Shown here one piece after another: positions 39,807-53,734 of a stretch of DNA of 64,000 nucleotides. The stretch spans positions 1-64,000 of the forward strand of contig NZ_SMLB01000004.1 in NCBI RefSeq assembly GCF_004349105.1. Direction: 5' to 3'. Made by a program: the position numbers and the translations under genes. The number at the start of each line of letters is the position of its first letter. Positions within the stretch are counted from its first letter, which is position 1. This stretch comes from Jiangella aurantiaca (GTDB lineage Bacteria > Actinomycetota > Actinomycetes > Jiangellales > Jiangellaceae). The notes under the pieces were generated by a model, which did no database searches, was not told where the DNA came from, and saw nothing but the letters and a program-made list of their open reading frames with translations.

Positions 39807-39893
39807 AACCGCCGGCCGGGCTGACCGGCCGGCCAGTGGGAGGGTCCCAGCGCTGGGCCCGCACCACGACTCCAGGAACCACGAGGAGAAGAC

Positions 39894-40604
39894 ATGAAGC
39901 GCAGCAAGTCCTACCGCGCCGCGGCCGAGAAGATCGACCGCGACCGCCTGTACAACCCGCTCGAGGCCGTCAAGCTGGCCCGCGAGACGTCGACCACCAA
40001 GTACGACTCCACCGTCGAGGTGGCGCTGCGGCTGGGCGTCGACCCCCGCAAGGCGGACCAGATGGTGCGCGGCACCGTCAACCTCCCGCACGGCACCGGC
40101 AAGACCGCTCGGGTCCTGGTCTTCGCCGTCGGTCCGAAGGCTGAGGAGGCCAAGGCTGCGGGCGCCGACATCGTCGGCGGCGACGAGCTCGTCGAGGAGG
40201 TCCAGGGCGGCCGGCTCGACTTCGACGCCGTCGTCGCCACGCCGGACCTCATGGGCAAGGTCGGCCGGCTGGGCCGGGTGCTCGGCCCGCGCGGCCTGAT
40301 GCCGAACCCGAAGACCGGCACCGTCACCATGGACGTCGAGAAGGCCGTCTCCGACATCAAGGGCGGCAAGATCGAGTTCCGGGTCGACCGGCACGCGAAC
40401 CTCCACTTCATCATCGGCAAGACGTCGTTCACCGAGCAGGCGCTGGCCGAGAACTACGCGGCCGCCCTCGACGAGGTCAACCGCCTCAAGCCGTCGGCGT
40501 CGAAGGGTCGCTACATCCGCAAGGCGACGCTCACCACCACCATGGGCCCGAGCATCCCGCTCGACCCGTCCAAGGTGCGGGTGACGGAGACCGCCGACGC
40601 ATGA
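39894..40604 (+). CDS. rplA: 50S ribosomal protein L1
   Basis: [54 protein letters not shown]. Confidence 0.98.
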   Translation: MKRSKSYRAAAEKIDRDRLYNPLEAVKLARETSTTKYDSTVEVALRLGVDPRKADQMVRGTVNLPHGTGKTARVLVFAVGPKAEEAKAAGADIVGGDELVEEVQGGRLDFDAVVATPDLMGKVGRLGRVLGPRGLMPNPKTGTVTMDVEKAVSDIKGGKIEFRVDRHANLHFIIGKTSFTEQALAENYAAALDEVNRLKPSASKGRYIRKATLTTTMGPSIPLDPSKVRVTETADA

Positions 40605-40711
40605 GTTCGAACCGGTGAGCCGTTGCTGACGGCTCGCCGCCCGCCGACCGCCGCGATCCAGTCTGCTGGCTCGCGGCGGTCGTGTTCTCCTGCCCATGAC
40701 GCCGTCGGGAC

Positions 40712-42466
40712 GTGGTCGTGGTGACGCAGCTGCTGGACCGCGGCGCGTCCGTGCGCCGCGGGCTGCCGTCGGTGCGCGAGATCCCGGTGCTCGGCCGGTT
40801 CCTCAGCTGGCTGCGTCCCGACTACGGCGGGCTGATCGGCGCCGCCTGCTTCTTCTGCTGGTCGCTGACGCCGACCCTGCTGCCGCGCACCTGGATCTAC
40901 CAGGCGCTGGTCAGTGGTCTGACGGCGACCATCGGCTACGCGCTCGGCGTGCTGATCGGCTGGGTCGTCCGGCTGTTCGTGCGCCGGATGCGGCCGGAAC
41001 TGCTGGCGCCGTCGCGGCGGACCCAGCTGATCGCCTGGTGGGGCCTGGCGGGGATGACGGCTGCGGCGGTCGCCTGGTACCTGGCCGACAACGCCGCCTG
41101 GCAGACCGAGCTGCGCGCCCTGATGGACGTCGAGAGTCCGGGGCCCAACCACTACCTGCTGATCCTGCTGGTCGCGGGCGCCGTCTTCGTCGTCTTCCTG
41201 GCGCTGGCCCGGCTGGTGCGCGGTGCGTCGCGGCGGCTGCGGCGGTTCTTCGCCCGCTGGGTGCCGCCGGCCGTGGCGCTGGTCGCGTCGGTGCTGTGCG
41301 TGGGCGGGCTGACGTTCTGGTCGTGGACCGGCCTGCTCTATCCGACGCTGCTCGGCGTGGCCAACGATGCGTTCGCCGCGGTCAACATGGAGACCGAGGC
41401 CGGCAACAACGCGCCTGGCTCCGTGACCCACTCCGGCGGCCCCGGCTCGCTGGTGACCTGGGCCTCGCTGGGCCGCAAGGGCCGCGAGTTCGTGTCGTCC
41501 GGGCCGACCGTCGACGAGCTGACGGTGTTCAGCGGCCGGCCCGCGCTGGACCCCGTCCGCGCCTACGTCGGCATGGACTCCGCCGAGACGCCGGCCGGGC
41601 TGGCGTCGCTGGCCGTGCGGGAGCTGGAGCGGGCCGGGGGCTTCAACCGTCAGGTCCTCGTGGTCGTGACGACGACCGGCACCGGCTGGGTCGACGGCGC
41701 GGCCGCCGACGCGCTGGAGTACCTCTACAACGGCGACTCCGCAATCGTCGCTCTGCAGTACTCCTACCTGCCCAGCTGGATCTCGTTCGTCGCCGACCAG
41801 GAGCAGGTGCGCCTCGCCGGCCAGGCGCTGTTCGAGGCCGTCCACGAGGCCTGGCTGGAGCGGCTGCCGTCGCAGCGGCCGAAGCTCATCGTCTACGGTG
41901 AGAGCCTCGGCGCGATGGGCAGCGCGTCCGCCTTCGACTCGCTGGACGACCTGCGCTCGAAGGTCGACGGCGCGCTGTGGGTCGGCTCGCCCAGCCGACA
42001 CTCGCTGCGCACCGAGCTGACCGCGCGGCGCGACCCCGGCTCGCCCGCCCGGCTGCCGGTGGTCGACGGCGGACGCGAGGTGAAGTTCTGGGGCGGCTGG
42101 CAGGAGCCGCTTGACCTCGAGTTCGACGAAGGACCGCCGGTGCTGTTCCTGCAGCACGCCTCCGACCCGGTGACGCTGTGGTCGTGGGACCTGATGTTCG
42201 AGCAGCCCGAGTGGATCGACGAGGAGCACGGTCCGGACGTCCTGCCGTCCCTCGACTGGTACCCGTTCGTCACGTTCTGGCAGGTCACCGCTGACATGGC
42301 GTTGTCGGCGACGGTGCCGGCTGGGCACGGGCACAACTACGGCGGCGAGCTGGTGGACGCCTGGTTGGCGGTCGCGCCGCCGGACGACTGGCCGGCCGAG
42401 CGCACTGAGGAGCTGCGCGACATGGTGCACTCGTTCCAGGACCAGAAGACCGGCCCGTTCGGCTGA
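40712..42466 (+). CDS. Alpha/beta-hydrolase family membrane protein
   Basis: N-terminal TM segments; IVYGESLGAMGSASAF nucleophile elbow; GHGHNYGGELVDAW. Confidence 0.85.
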   Translation: MVVVTQLLDRGASVRRGLPSVREIPVLGRFLSWLRPDYGGLIGAACFFCWSLTPTLLPRTWIYQALVSGLTATIGYALGVLIGWVVRLFVRRMRPELLAPSRRTQLIAWWGLAGMTAAAVAWYLADNAAWQTELRALMDVESPGPNHYLLILLVAGAVFVVFLALARLVRGASRRLRRFFARWVPPAVALVASVLCVGGLTFWSWTGLLYPTLLGVANDAFAAVNMETEAGNNAPGSVTHSGGPGSLVTWASLGRKGREFVSSGPTVDELTVFSGRPALDPVRAYVGMDSAETPAGLASLAVRELERAGGFNRQVLVVVTTTGTGWVDGAAADALEYLYNGDSAIVALQYSYLPSWISFVADQEQVRLAGQALFEAVHEAWLERLPSQRPKLIVYGESLGAMGSASAFDSLDDLRSKVDGALWVGSPSRHSLRTELTARRDPGSPARLPVVDGGREVKFWGGWQEPLDLEFDEGPPVLFLQHASDPVTLWSWDLMFEQPEWIDEEHGPDVLPSLDWYPFVTFWQVTADMALSATVPAGHGHNYGGELVDAWLAVAPPDDWPAERTEELRDMVHSFQDQKTGPFG

Positions 42467-42497
42467 TTTGGCGACGGCGCCCCGCTGCCCGTACCAT

Positions 42498-42690
42498 TGA
42501 CGCTGCCAAAGACCGCCGGTCTCACGATCGCCCGCCGATCGTGACGAAGGTCCCGCAGCAATGTGGGCGGCCCGCGCAGGTGAGAGACGAATGTCGTGCC
42601 GTCGGCCGTTGCCGCCGGTGTGTTTTCGCCCCGCGCCTGCGCCGGGGCGTTCTTCATGTCTGAGGGTCTCCACCGGCACCACCATCTGGA
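42498..42690 (+). ncRNA. Ribosomal protein L10 leader
   Basis: aagaccgccggtc...ggcccgcgcaggtgagagac...cgccccgcgcctgcgccggggcg in the rplJL leader position. Confidence 0.75.
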
Positions 42691-42701
42691 GAAGGAGCCC
42701 C

Positions 42702-43382
42702 ATGGCGAGGCCTGACAAGGCAGCCGCGGTCGCCGAGCTCGCGGACGAGTTCCGTGCCAGCAACGCGGTCGTGCTGACCGAGTACCGCGGCCTCACCGTC
42801 AAGCAGCTGACGGAACTGCGTCGGTCGCTCGGTGGGAACGCGTCCTACGCCGTGGTGAAGAACACGCTGACCAAGATCGCGGCGAAGGAAGCCGGGATCT
42901 CGGGGCTCGACGACTACCTGTCCGGCCCGTCGGCCATCGCCTTCGTCAAGGGCGACCCGGTCGAGGCCGCGAAGGGCCTGCGTGACTTCGCCAAGGCGAA
43001 CCCCGTCCTCGTGGTGAAGGGTGGCCTGCTCGACGGGGCCCCGCTCACCGGCGAGGAGATCACCAAGCTCGCCGACCTCGAGTCGCGCGAGGTCCTGCTG
43101 GCCAAGCTGGCCGGTGCGATGAAGGCGTCGCTGCAGAACGCGGTGTCGCTGTTCAACGCCCCGCTGGCGCAGACCGCTCGCGTCGTCGAGGCGCTGCGGC
43201 AGAAGGCCGAAGAGGACCCGAGCATCCTCGCCGGTGGCGCCGGCACGCCGGCCGCCGTCGAGGCGCCGGCCGCCGTCGAGGCGCCGGCCGAGGAGGCGCC
43301 CGCTGCTGAGGCGGCCGCCGACGAGGCACCCGCTGCCGAGGCCGCCGACGCGGCCGAGGCGACGGAGCAGAACGAGGGCTGA
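42702..43382 (+). CDS. rplJ: 50S ribosomal protein L10
   Basis: [43 protein letters not shown]; low-complexity Ala/Glu tail. Confidence 0.97.
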   Translation: MARPDKAAAVAELADEFRASNAVVLTEYRGLTVKQLTELRRSLGGNASYAVVKNTLTKIAAKEAGISGLDDYLSGPSAIAFVKGDPVEAAKGLRDFAKANPVLVVKGGLLDGAPLTGEEITKLADLESREVLLAKLAGAMKASLQNAVSLFNAPLAQTARVVEALRQKAEEDPSILAGGAGTPAAVEAPAAVEAPAEEAPAAEAAADEAPAAEAADAAEATEQNEG

Positions 43383-43462
43383 ACGCCCGGGGGTCGTCCA
43401 ACGGCCCCGAGCCCGTACGACAACCCGGCAGTCAGCCGAACAGAGAAAGGAAACCCGCCACC

Positions 43463-43855
43463 ATGGCGAAGCTCAACACCGAGGAGCTCCTCGACGCGTT
43501 CAAGGAGATGACCCTCATCGAGCTCTCCGAGTTCGTGAAGAAGTTCGAGGAGACCTTCGAGGTCACCGCGGCCGCCCCGGTCGCCGTCGCCGCCGCTCCG
43601 GGCGCCGCTGCCCCCGGTGGTGCCGCCCCGGCCGAGGAGGAGAAGGACGAGTTCGACGTCATCCTCGAGTCGGCCGGTGACAAGAAGATCCAGGTCATCA
43701 AGGAGGTCCGCGCCCTGACCTCGCTCGGCCTCAAGGAGGCCAAGGACCTGGTCGAGGCCGCGCCGAAGCCGCTGCTCGAGAAGGTCAACAAGGAGGCCGC
43801 GGACAAGGCCAAGGAGGCCCTCGAGGCCGCCGGCGCCACCGTCTCCGTCAAGTGA
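43463..43855 (+). CDS. rplL: 50S ribosomal protein L7/L12
   Basis: [55 protein letters not shown]. Confidence 0.98.
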   Translation: MAKLNTEELLDAFKEMTLIELSEFVKKFEETFEVTAAAPVAVAAAPGAAAPGGAAPAEEEKDEFDVILESAGDKKIQVIKEVRALTSLGLKEAKDLVEAAPKPLLEKVNKEAADKAKEALEAAGATVSVK

Positions 43856-43875
43856 GTCACTGACCCACTGGCAGC

Positions 43876-43911
43876 ACGGGCCCGGTACCCCATGTGGGGT
43901 GCCGGGCCCGT
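43876..43911 (+). terminator. Terminator-like hairpin after rplL
   Basis: acgggcccggtacccca-tg-tggggtgccgggcccgt, 17-bp stem with one wobble. Confidence 0.8.
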
Positions 43912-44048
43912 TCGCGTTCTGGGTGCCGCGGTGGGCTGGATCGGTGACAGGGACTGGCCGGTGACGTCTCTCGGCGCTGGCCGGCTGTCAGCCGCCGTTG
44001 TCGGTGACGAGGCTGGCGCACACGGCAACGACGACGACCGGGTACGGC

Positions 44049-44107
44049 TTGATCATGGAGAAGGTCGGCTCTGCAGTTGCGGGAAACCGACCCTTCTCCA
44101 TGATCGA
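44049..44107. repeat. Palindromic REP-like element C
   Basis: ttgatcatggagaaggtcgg / ccgacccttctccatgatcga. Confidence 0.7.
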
Positions 44108-44250
44108 CTCGGTGGCGGCGGTGTGAGCTGCCATGGGGTGCGTGACGACGCCGACGTCGCCGTGCCGATCACCCGGCCTCGCCCGTGACCGCCAGATCCT
44201 CATGATCAGTGACGCCATCATCGGCAGTTTCAATGGCGGCTCACAGCCGG

Positions 44251-44295
44251 TCGGTGACATCGCGATCGGTGACATCGCGATCGGTGACATTGCCT
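44251..44295. repeat. 15-bp tandem repeat x3
   Basis: tcggtgacatcgcga tcggtgacatcgcga tcggtgacattgcct. Confidence 0.85.
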
Positions 44296-44866
44296 GGGCG
44301 GACGTGCGCCGGCATGATCGGGCTGCCGTGGGCCACCTCCCTGGGGGCAGCCGCCAGCTGATGATCACGGCTGTCGGGGCAGGACGAGGGCTCTGGCATG
44401 GGCTGGAGATCTTCCGGCTCAGCTCGGCCGACCGCGACGCCCGTCCGGCACACGGGAACGACGGCCGGTTCGTTCGCCCACAGCGAAATTCGGCCGCCTC
44501 CGACCACCTCTCACCCGCACCTCCGCAGTGCCGCACCCGTCCCCGGCCACCCCCCGGCGCACGACTGGATCGTACGTTCGGATGATTCGTCGATCAGCTT
44601 CTGAGCACGCCGAATGCGGCAATTGAGGGGAGAAATCGGCGAACTGGGGGGCGTCGGTGCTTGACGTGGGCGACCTCCTGACGAGATGCTGATCTGGCAG
44701 CGGGGTGGGGGATGCGAGACAGAAGGAAGCGCGGAGTGGCTGACCACTCGACAGCAGTGTGCCCATTGGGTTAGACTGCAGCTTTGCGCTGCCCTTCGCC
44801 GATGCTGCCCGCTTGGGTTGAGGACTGCGCGTGCATTCCGACCGTGTGCCCTCGGAAGGACCCCTG

Positions 44867-47800
44867 TTGGCCGTCACGCCCACCACCACTGCTGGCCCCA
44901 ATGTCTCGCGCCGCATCTCTTTTGCCAAGATTCGCGAACCTCTTGACGTTCCGAACCTTCTCGCCCTTCAGATAGACAGCTTCGACTGGCTGCTCGGCAA
45001 CGAGCGCTGGCAGGCGCGAGTCGCCGCCGCCGAGGCCGAGGGGCGCACCGACGTCAACACCACGTCGGGCCTGCAGGAGATCCTCGACGAGATCAGCCCC
45101 ATCGAGGACTTCTCGGCGACCATGTCGCTGTCGTTCTCGAACCCTCGCTTCGAGGACCCCAAGAACAGCATCGACGAGTGCAAGATGCGCGACTTCACGT
45201 ACTCCGCGCCGCTGTTCGTCACCGCCGAGTTCATCAACAACGAGACCGGCGAGATCAAGTCTCAGACGGTGTTCATGGGCGACTTCCCGCTCATGACCCC
45301 CAAGGGGACGTTCATCGTCAACGGCACCGAGCGCGTCGTCGTGTCGCAGCTGGTGCGGTCGCCGGGCCTGTACTTCGAGCGCTCGCTCGACAAGACCTCG
45401 GACAAGGACATCTACACCGCCAAGGTCATCCCGTCCCGGGGTGCCTGGCTGGAGTTCGAGATCGACAAGCGCGACATGGTCGGCGTCCGGCTCGACCGCA
45501 AGCGCAAGCAGAACGTCACCGTGCTGCTCAAGGCCATGGGCTGGACCAACGAGCAGATCCTCGAGGAGTTCGGCGACTACGAGTCGATGCGCGCCACCCT
45601 GGAGAAGGACCACACCACCACCCAGGACGAGGCGCTGCTCGACATCTACCGGAAGATGCGTCCGGGTGAGCCGCCGACGCGCGAGGCCGCGCAGCAGCTG
45701 CTCGAGAACGCGTACTTCAACCCGAAGCGCTACGACCTCGCCCGGGTCGGCCGCTACAAGCTGGGCAAGAAGCTCGGCCTGGACGTCGCGCTCGACCAGA
45801 GCACGCTGACCATCGACGACATCATCGGCACGCTGCGCTACCTCGTGCGGCTGCACGCCGGTGAGACGGAGCTGACGAACGGCGACCTCACGGTGCCGGT
45901 CGAGGTCGACGACATCGACCACTTCGGCAACCGCCGCATCCGCACCGTCGGCGAGCTCATCCAGAACCAGGTCCGCACGGGTCTGTCCCGCATGGAGCGC
46001 GTCGTCCGCGAGCGCATGACCACTCAGGACGTCGAGGCCATCACGCCGCAGACGCTGATCAACATCCGGCCGGTCGTGGCCGCGATCAAGGAGTTCTTCG
46101 GGACCTCCCAGCTATCGCAGTTCATGGACCAGACCAACCCGCTGGCCGGGCTGACGCACAAGCGCCGGCTCAACGCGCTGGGTCCGGGCGGTCTGTCCCG
46201 TGAGCGGGCCGGCATGGAGGTCCGCGACGTCCACCCGTCGCACTACGGCCGCATGTGTCCCATCGAGACGCCTGAGGGCCCGAACATCGGCCTGATCGGC
46301 TCGCTGGCCACCTACGGACGCATCAACCCGTTCGGCTTCATCGAGACGCCGTACCGGAAGGTCGTCGACGGCCAGGTCACCGACGACATCGAGTACCTCA
46401 GCGCCGACGAAGAGGACCGCAAGGTCATCGCGCAGGCCAACGCGCCGCTGGCCGACGACAGCCGGTTCGCCGAGGACAAGGTGCTGGTCCGCAAGCGCGG
46501 CGGTGAGATCGAGACCGTCCCGGGCGACCAGGTCGACTACATGGACGTGTCGCCGCGGCAGATGGTCTCCGTGGCCACCGCGATGATCCCGTTCCTCGAG
46601 CACGACGACGCCAACCGCGCACTCATGGGCTCGAACATGCAGCGGCAGGCCGTGCCGCTGCTCCGGTCCGAGTCGCCGCTGGTCGGCACCGGCATGGAGT
46701 CGCACGCGGCCGAGGACGCCGGCGACGTCATCCTGGCGGAGAAGAGCGGTGTGGTCACCGAGCTGTCGGCCGACTACATCACCGTCATGGCCGACGACGG
46801 CACCTACCAGACCTACCAGCTGGCCAAGTTCCGCCGCTCCAACGCCGGGTCGTGCATCAACCAGAAGCCGATCGTCGACGAGGGGCAGCGCATCGAGGCC
46901 GGCCAGGTCATCGCCGACGGCCCGTCCACCGAGCTCGGTGAGATGGCGCTGGGCAAGAACCTCTTGGTCGCGTTCATGTCGTGGGAGGGCCACAACTACG
47001 AGGACGCCATCGTCATCTCGCAGCGGCTCATCCAGGACGACGTCCTCACCTCGATCAAGATCGAGGAGCACGAGGTCGACGCCCGCGACACCAAGCTGGG
47101 CCCCGAGGAGATCACCCGCGACATCCCGAACGTGTCCGACGAAGTCCTCGCCGATCTCGACGAGCGGGGCATCATCCGTATCGGCGCCGAGGTCACCAAC
47201 GGCGACATCCTGGTCGGCAAGGTCACCCCGAAGGGTGAGACCGAGCTGACCCCGGAGGAGCGGCTGCTCCGCGCGATCTTCGGTGAGAAGGCGCGCGAGG
47301 TCCGCGACACCTCGCTGAAGGTGCCGCACGGTGAGTCCGGCAAGGTCATCGGCGTCCGGGTGTTCGACCGCGACGAGGGCGACGAGCTCCCGCCGGGCGT
47401 CAACCAGCTGGTCCGCGTCTACATCGCCCAGATGCGCAAGATCCAGGACGGCGACAAGCTCGCCGGCCGGCACGGCAACAAGGGCGTCATCGCGAAGATC
47501 CTCCCGGTCGAGGACATGCCGTTCCTCGAGGACGGCACCCCGGTCGACATGGTGCTGAACCCACTGGGCGTCCCGAGCCGCATGAACCTCGGCCAGGTCA
47601 TGGAGACCCACCTCGGTTGGGTGGCCAAGACCGGCTGGGAGGTCGACGGCGACGACGAGGAGTGGAAGACCCGCCTGCGGGCCATCGGCGCCGCCGAGGC
47701 GCCGGCCGACACCAAGGTCGCCACGCCGGTCTTCGACGGTGCGCGCGAGGACGAGATCGCCGGCCTGCTCGGATCGACGACCAAGACCCGCGACGGCGTC

Positions 47801-48334
47801 CGCCTGGTGGGCGGCGACGGCAAGGCGCAGCTGTTCGACGGCCGGTCCGGTGAGCCGTTCCCGAAGCCGGTGGCGGTGGGCTACATGTACATCCTGAAGC
47901 TCAACCACCACGTCGACGACAAGATCCACGCCCGGTCGACCGGTCCGTACTCGATGGTCACGCAGCAGCCGCTGGGTGGTAAGGCGCAGTTCGGCGGTCA
48001 GCGCTTCGGCGAGATGGAGGTCTGGGCGCTCCAGGCCTACGGCGCCGCCTACGCGCTGCAGGAGCTGCTCACCATCAAGTCCGACGACGTTCCCGGCCGG
48101 GTCAAGGTCTACGAGGCCATCGTCAAGGGCGAGAACATCCCCGAGTCGGGTATCCCTGAGTCGTTCAAGGTGCTCTTCAAGGAGATGCAGGCGTTGTGCC
48201 TCAACGTCGAAGTGCTCTCCAGCGACGGGTCGCAGATCGAGATGCGGGAGACCGACGAGGACGTCTTCCGCGCGGCAGAAGAACTCGGAATCGACCTGTC
48301 CCGGCGCGAGCCGAGCAGCGTCGAAGAGGTCTGA
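44867..48334 (+). CDS. rpoB: DNA-directed RNA polymerase subunit beta
   Basis: [33 protein letters not shown] start at 44867 after ggaagga SD proposed. Confidence 0.97.
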   Translation: MAVTPTTTAGPNVSRRISFAKIREPLDVPNLLALQIDSFDWLLGNERWQARVAAAEAEGRTDVNTTSGLQEILDEISPIEDFSATMSLSFSNPRFEDPKNSIDECKMRDFTYSAPLFVTAEFINNETGEIKSQTVFMGDFPLMTPKGTFIVNGTERVVVSQLVRSPGLYFERSLDKTSDKDIYTAKVIPSRGAWLEFEIDKRDMVGVRLDRKRKQNVTVLLKAMGWTNEQILEEFGDYESMRATLEKDHTTTQDEALLDIYRKMRPGEPPTREAAQQLLENAYFNPKRYDLARVGRYKLGKKLGLDVALDQSTLTIDDIIGTLRYLVRLHAGETELTNGDLTVPVEVDDIDHFGNRRIRTVGELIQNQVRTGLSRMERVVRERMTTQDVEAITPQTLINIRPVVAAIKEFFGTSQLSQFMDQTNPLAGLTHKRRLNALGPGGLSRERAGMEVRDVHPSHYGRMCPIETPEGPNIGLIGSLATYGRINPFGFIETPYRKVVDGQVTDDIEYLSADEEDRKVIAQANAPLADDSRFAEDKVLVRKRGGEIETVPGDQVDYMDVSPRQMVSVATAMIPFLEHDDANRALMGSNMQRQAVPLLRSESPLVGTGMESHAAEDAGDVILAEKSGVVTELSADYITVMADDGTYQTYQLAKFRRSNAGSCINQKPIVDEGQRIEAGQVIADGPSTELGEMALGKNLLVAFMSWEGHNYEDAIVISQRLIQDDVLTSIKIEEHEVDARDTKLGPEEITRDIPNVSDEVLADLDERGIIRIGAEVTNGDILVGKVTPKGETELTPEERLLRAIFGEKAREVRDTSLKVPHGESGKVIGVRVFDRDEGDELPPGVNQLVRVYIAQMRKIQDGDKLAGRHGNKGVIAKILPVEDMPFLEDGTPVDMVLNPLGVPSRMNLGQVMETHLGWVAKTGWEVDGDDEEWKTRLRAIGAAEAPADTKVATPVFDGAREDEIAGLLGSTTKTRDGVRLVGGDGKAQLFDGRSGEPFPKPVAVGYMYILKLNHHVDDKIHARSTGPYSMVTQQPLGGKAQFGGQRFGEMEVWALQAYGAAYALQELLTIKSDDVPGRVKVYEAIVKGENIPESGIPESFKVLFKEMQALCLNVEVLSSDGSQIEMRETDEDVFRAAEELGIDLSRREPSSVEEV

Positions 48335-48422
48335 CGGTGGTGGGAGGCCGGTCCGCTGAGCCGGCCTCCCATTTCCGCCGGCCACCACAGACCTGATACA
48401 TCTGAGCGAGAGAAGGACACAC

Positions 48423-52334
<3,912 letters not shown>

Positions 52335-52407
52335 CGAGTCCGGCGTCCCTGAACGACGGCGCCGTCACCCCGCGTGGGTGGCGGCGCCGTCGTCATTCCC
52401 GGGCTCG

Positions 52408-52575
52408 TCAGTCCTCGTCGTCGTCGACGACCTCCAAGCCCTCCTGGCTCGCCCCCTTCTCGGGGGCGATCTCGCCCGGTGGCGGGACGTCCTGCTGGGC
52501 GTCGCGGACCGCCTGCAGATACAGGGACTTGTCCTCGTCGCTCAGCCCGTCGTAGGTGTCGCGGTCGAAGCGCAT
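52408..52575 (-). CDS. Small acidic protein, 55 aa
   Basis: MRFDRDTYDGLSDEDKSLYLQAVRDAQQDVPPPGEIAPEKGASQEGLEVVDDDED; SD AGGAGGTG 5 nt upstream of ATG; overlaps the ART stop by 34 nt. Confidence 0.75.
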   Translation of the reverse strand: MRFDRDTYDGLSDEDKSLYLQAVRDAQQDVPPPGEIAPEKGASQEGLEVVDDDED

Positions 52576-53375
52576 GGGTCCACCTCCTCGATCAGGAAGC
52601 TCCAGCACTCATGTCGATCGTCCCACGACCGGCCGATCACCCGGAAGCGCGTGCCGGGCGGATACAGCACCTCGGCCTCGTGCGCGAACGACGACAGCGC
52701 CCGGATGTCCGCGCAACTGCGGCCGACGACGGTGATGAAGGCGTTGCCGCCACCGCGGAACGCCTCGGCCACCGACACGCTGGCCGACGCGCTGACGAAC
52801 CCCCGATCGGCGACGACGACGCCCGGCCGCCACCGCGGCAGCTGCGCGGCCGGCAGCGACGTGCCGCGATAGGCGACGCCGGTGAATCGCGGCAGCGCCG
52901 CCAGCCCCGCCACGGCGTCGTCGATCAGCCGGCGCAGCACGGGCCGCCGCCGCGCCGGCACCTCGGCCGGCCGGCGCAGGTAGGCGTTCATCTCCTCGAC
53001 CCCCTCGATCGTCGTGTAGTGATGGAGTGCCCGGCGCTGCGACGGCGTGAGGCCGCGCCGCGGGCCGTGCGGGGTGGCATCCGCCGCGGCCGGGACCGGG
53101 CGGAGCAGGGCGCCGAGGTCGTCGGCCGCGGACTCGACGACGAGCGTCAGCGTCTCGGCGGCGGCCGCGAGCGCCTGTTGCATGGCGACGGCGGCGGCAC
53201 GGACGGCGTTGTGCTGCGACGGTGACAGCGCCGGGCCCGCGCACCGGCCGGCGAGGCGAACGTGGGACAGAACCGACGCGGCGAGGGTGCCGGTGCCGTC
53301 GTGAACCAGGCCGGACAGCTCCGCCAGCCCGCGGGCGGCGGTCCGTACCGGTCGCGCGGAGGACGAGAGGACCAC
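52542..53375 (-). CDS. Predicted ADP-ribosyltransferase (R-S-E class)
   Basis: TGVAYRGTSL (Arg), GFVSASASVSVAEAF (STS-like), FAHEAEVLYPPGTRFRVIGR (ExE); helical N-terminal region. Confidence 0.78.
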   Translation of the reverse strand: MVLSSSARPVRTAARGLAELSGLVHDGTGTLAASVLSHVRLAGRCAGPALSPSQHNAVRAAAVAMQQALAAAAETLTLVVESAADDLGALLRPVPAAADATPHGPRRGLTPSQRRALHHYTTIEGVEEMNAYLRRPAEVPARRRPVLRRLIDDAVAGLAALPRFTGVAYRGTSLPAAQLPRWRPGVVVADRGFVSASASVSVAEAFRGGGNAFITVVGRSCADIRALSSFAHEAEVLYPPGTRFRVIGRSWDDRHECWSFLIEEVDPCASTATPTTG

Positions 53376-53442
53376 ACTTCCTATGGGTCGTTCCCGGAAC
53401 CCGAATGTGACAGCGCCTCGTTTCCCATTTCCGGCTCGTCGA

Positions 53443-53516
53443 CATCACCAGGATTACCCGAGCCTCAACACGCCTGCAATCGTGTTGGGGCACCAAATAG
53501 CCTCATGATGACCCCT
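53443..53516. repeat. Interspersed palindromic element copy A3
   Basis: catcaccaggattacccgagcctcaacacgcctgcaatcgtgttggggcaccaaatagcctcatgatgacccc. Confidence 0.75.
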
Positions 53517-53649
53517 GAAACGCCGCCAAATCTCGCCACGTGGACACCAGCGAACCTTGTGGGACTCACTGCCGCCAGGGACCACACCGGCCGGCTTGGC
53601 GCCAGTTGGTTGGCGCCGCAGGCCACCGAAGCATCGGCGAGTGTCGGCG

Positions 53650-53721
53650 CCCGCCCGTAGGGTGGGACCCCACCCAAGCGGGCGGGGATCCGCCGCCACC
53701 GGGCGGGGTCCCGCCGCCGGC
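53650..53721. repeat. Nested GC hairpin plus 21-bp tandem repeat upstream of 53735 gene
   Basis: cccgcccg...cgggcggg enclosing gggtggg-ac-cccaccc; then gggcggggatccgccgccacc / gggcggggtcccgccgccggc. Confidence 0.7.
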
Positions 53722-53734
53722 CGAGGAGGAGCCG

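Noticed and set aside
43234-43380. Ala/Pro/Glu repeat tail of rplJ as a novel low-complexity domain
   Set aside because: Alanine/glutamate-rich L10 C-terminal extensions are common in Actinobacteria
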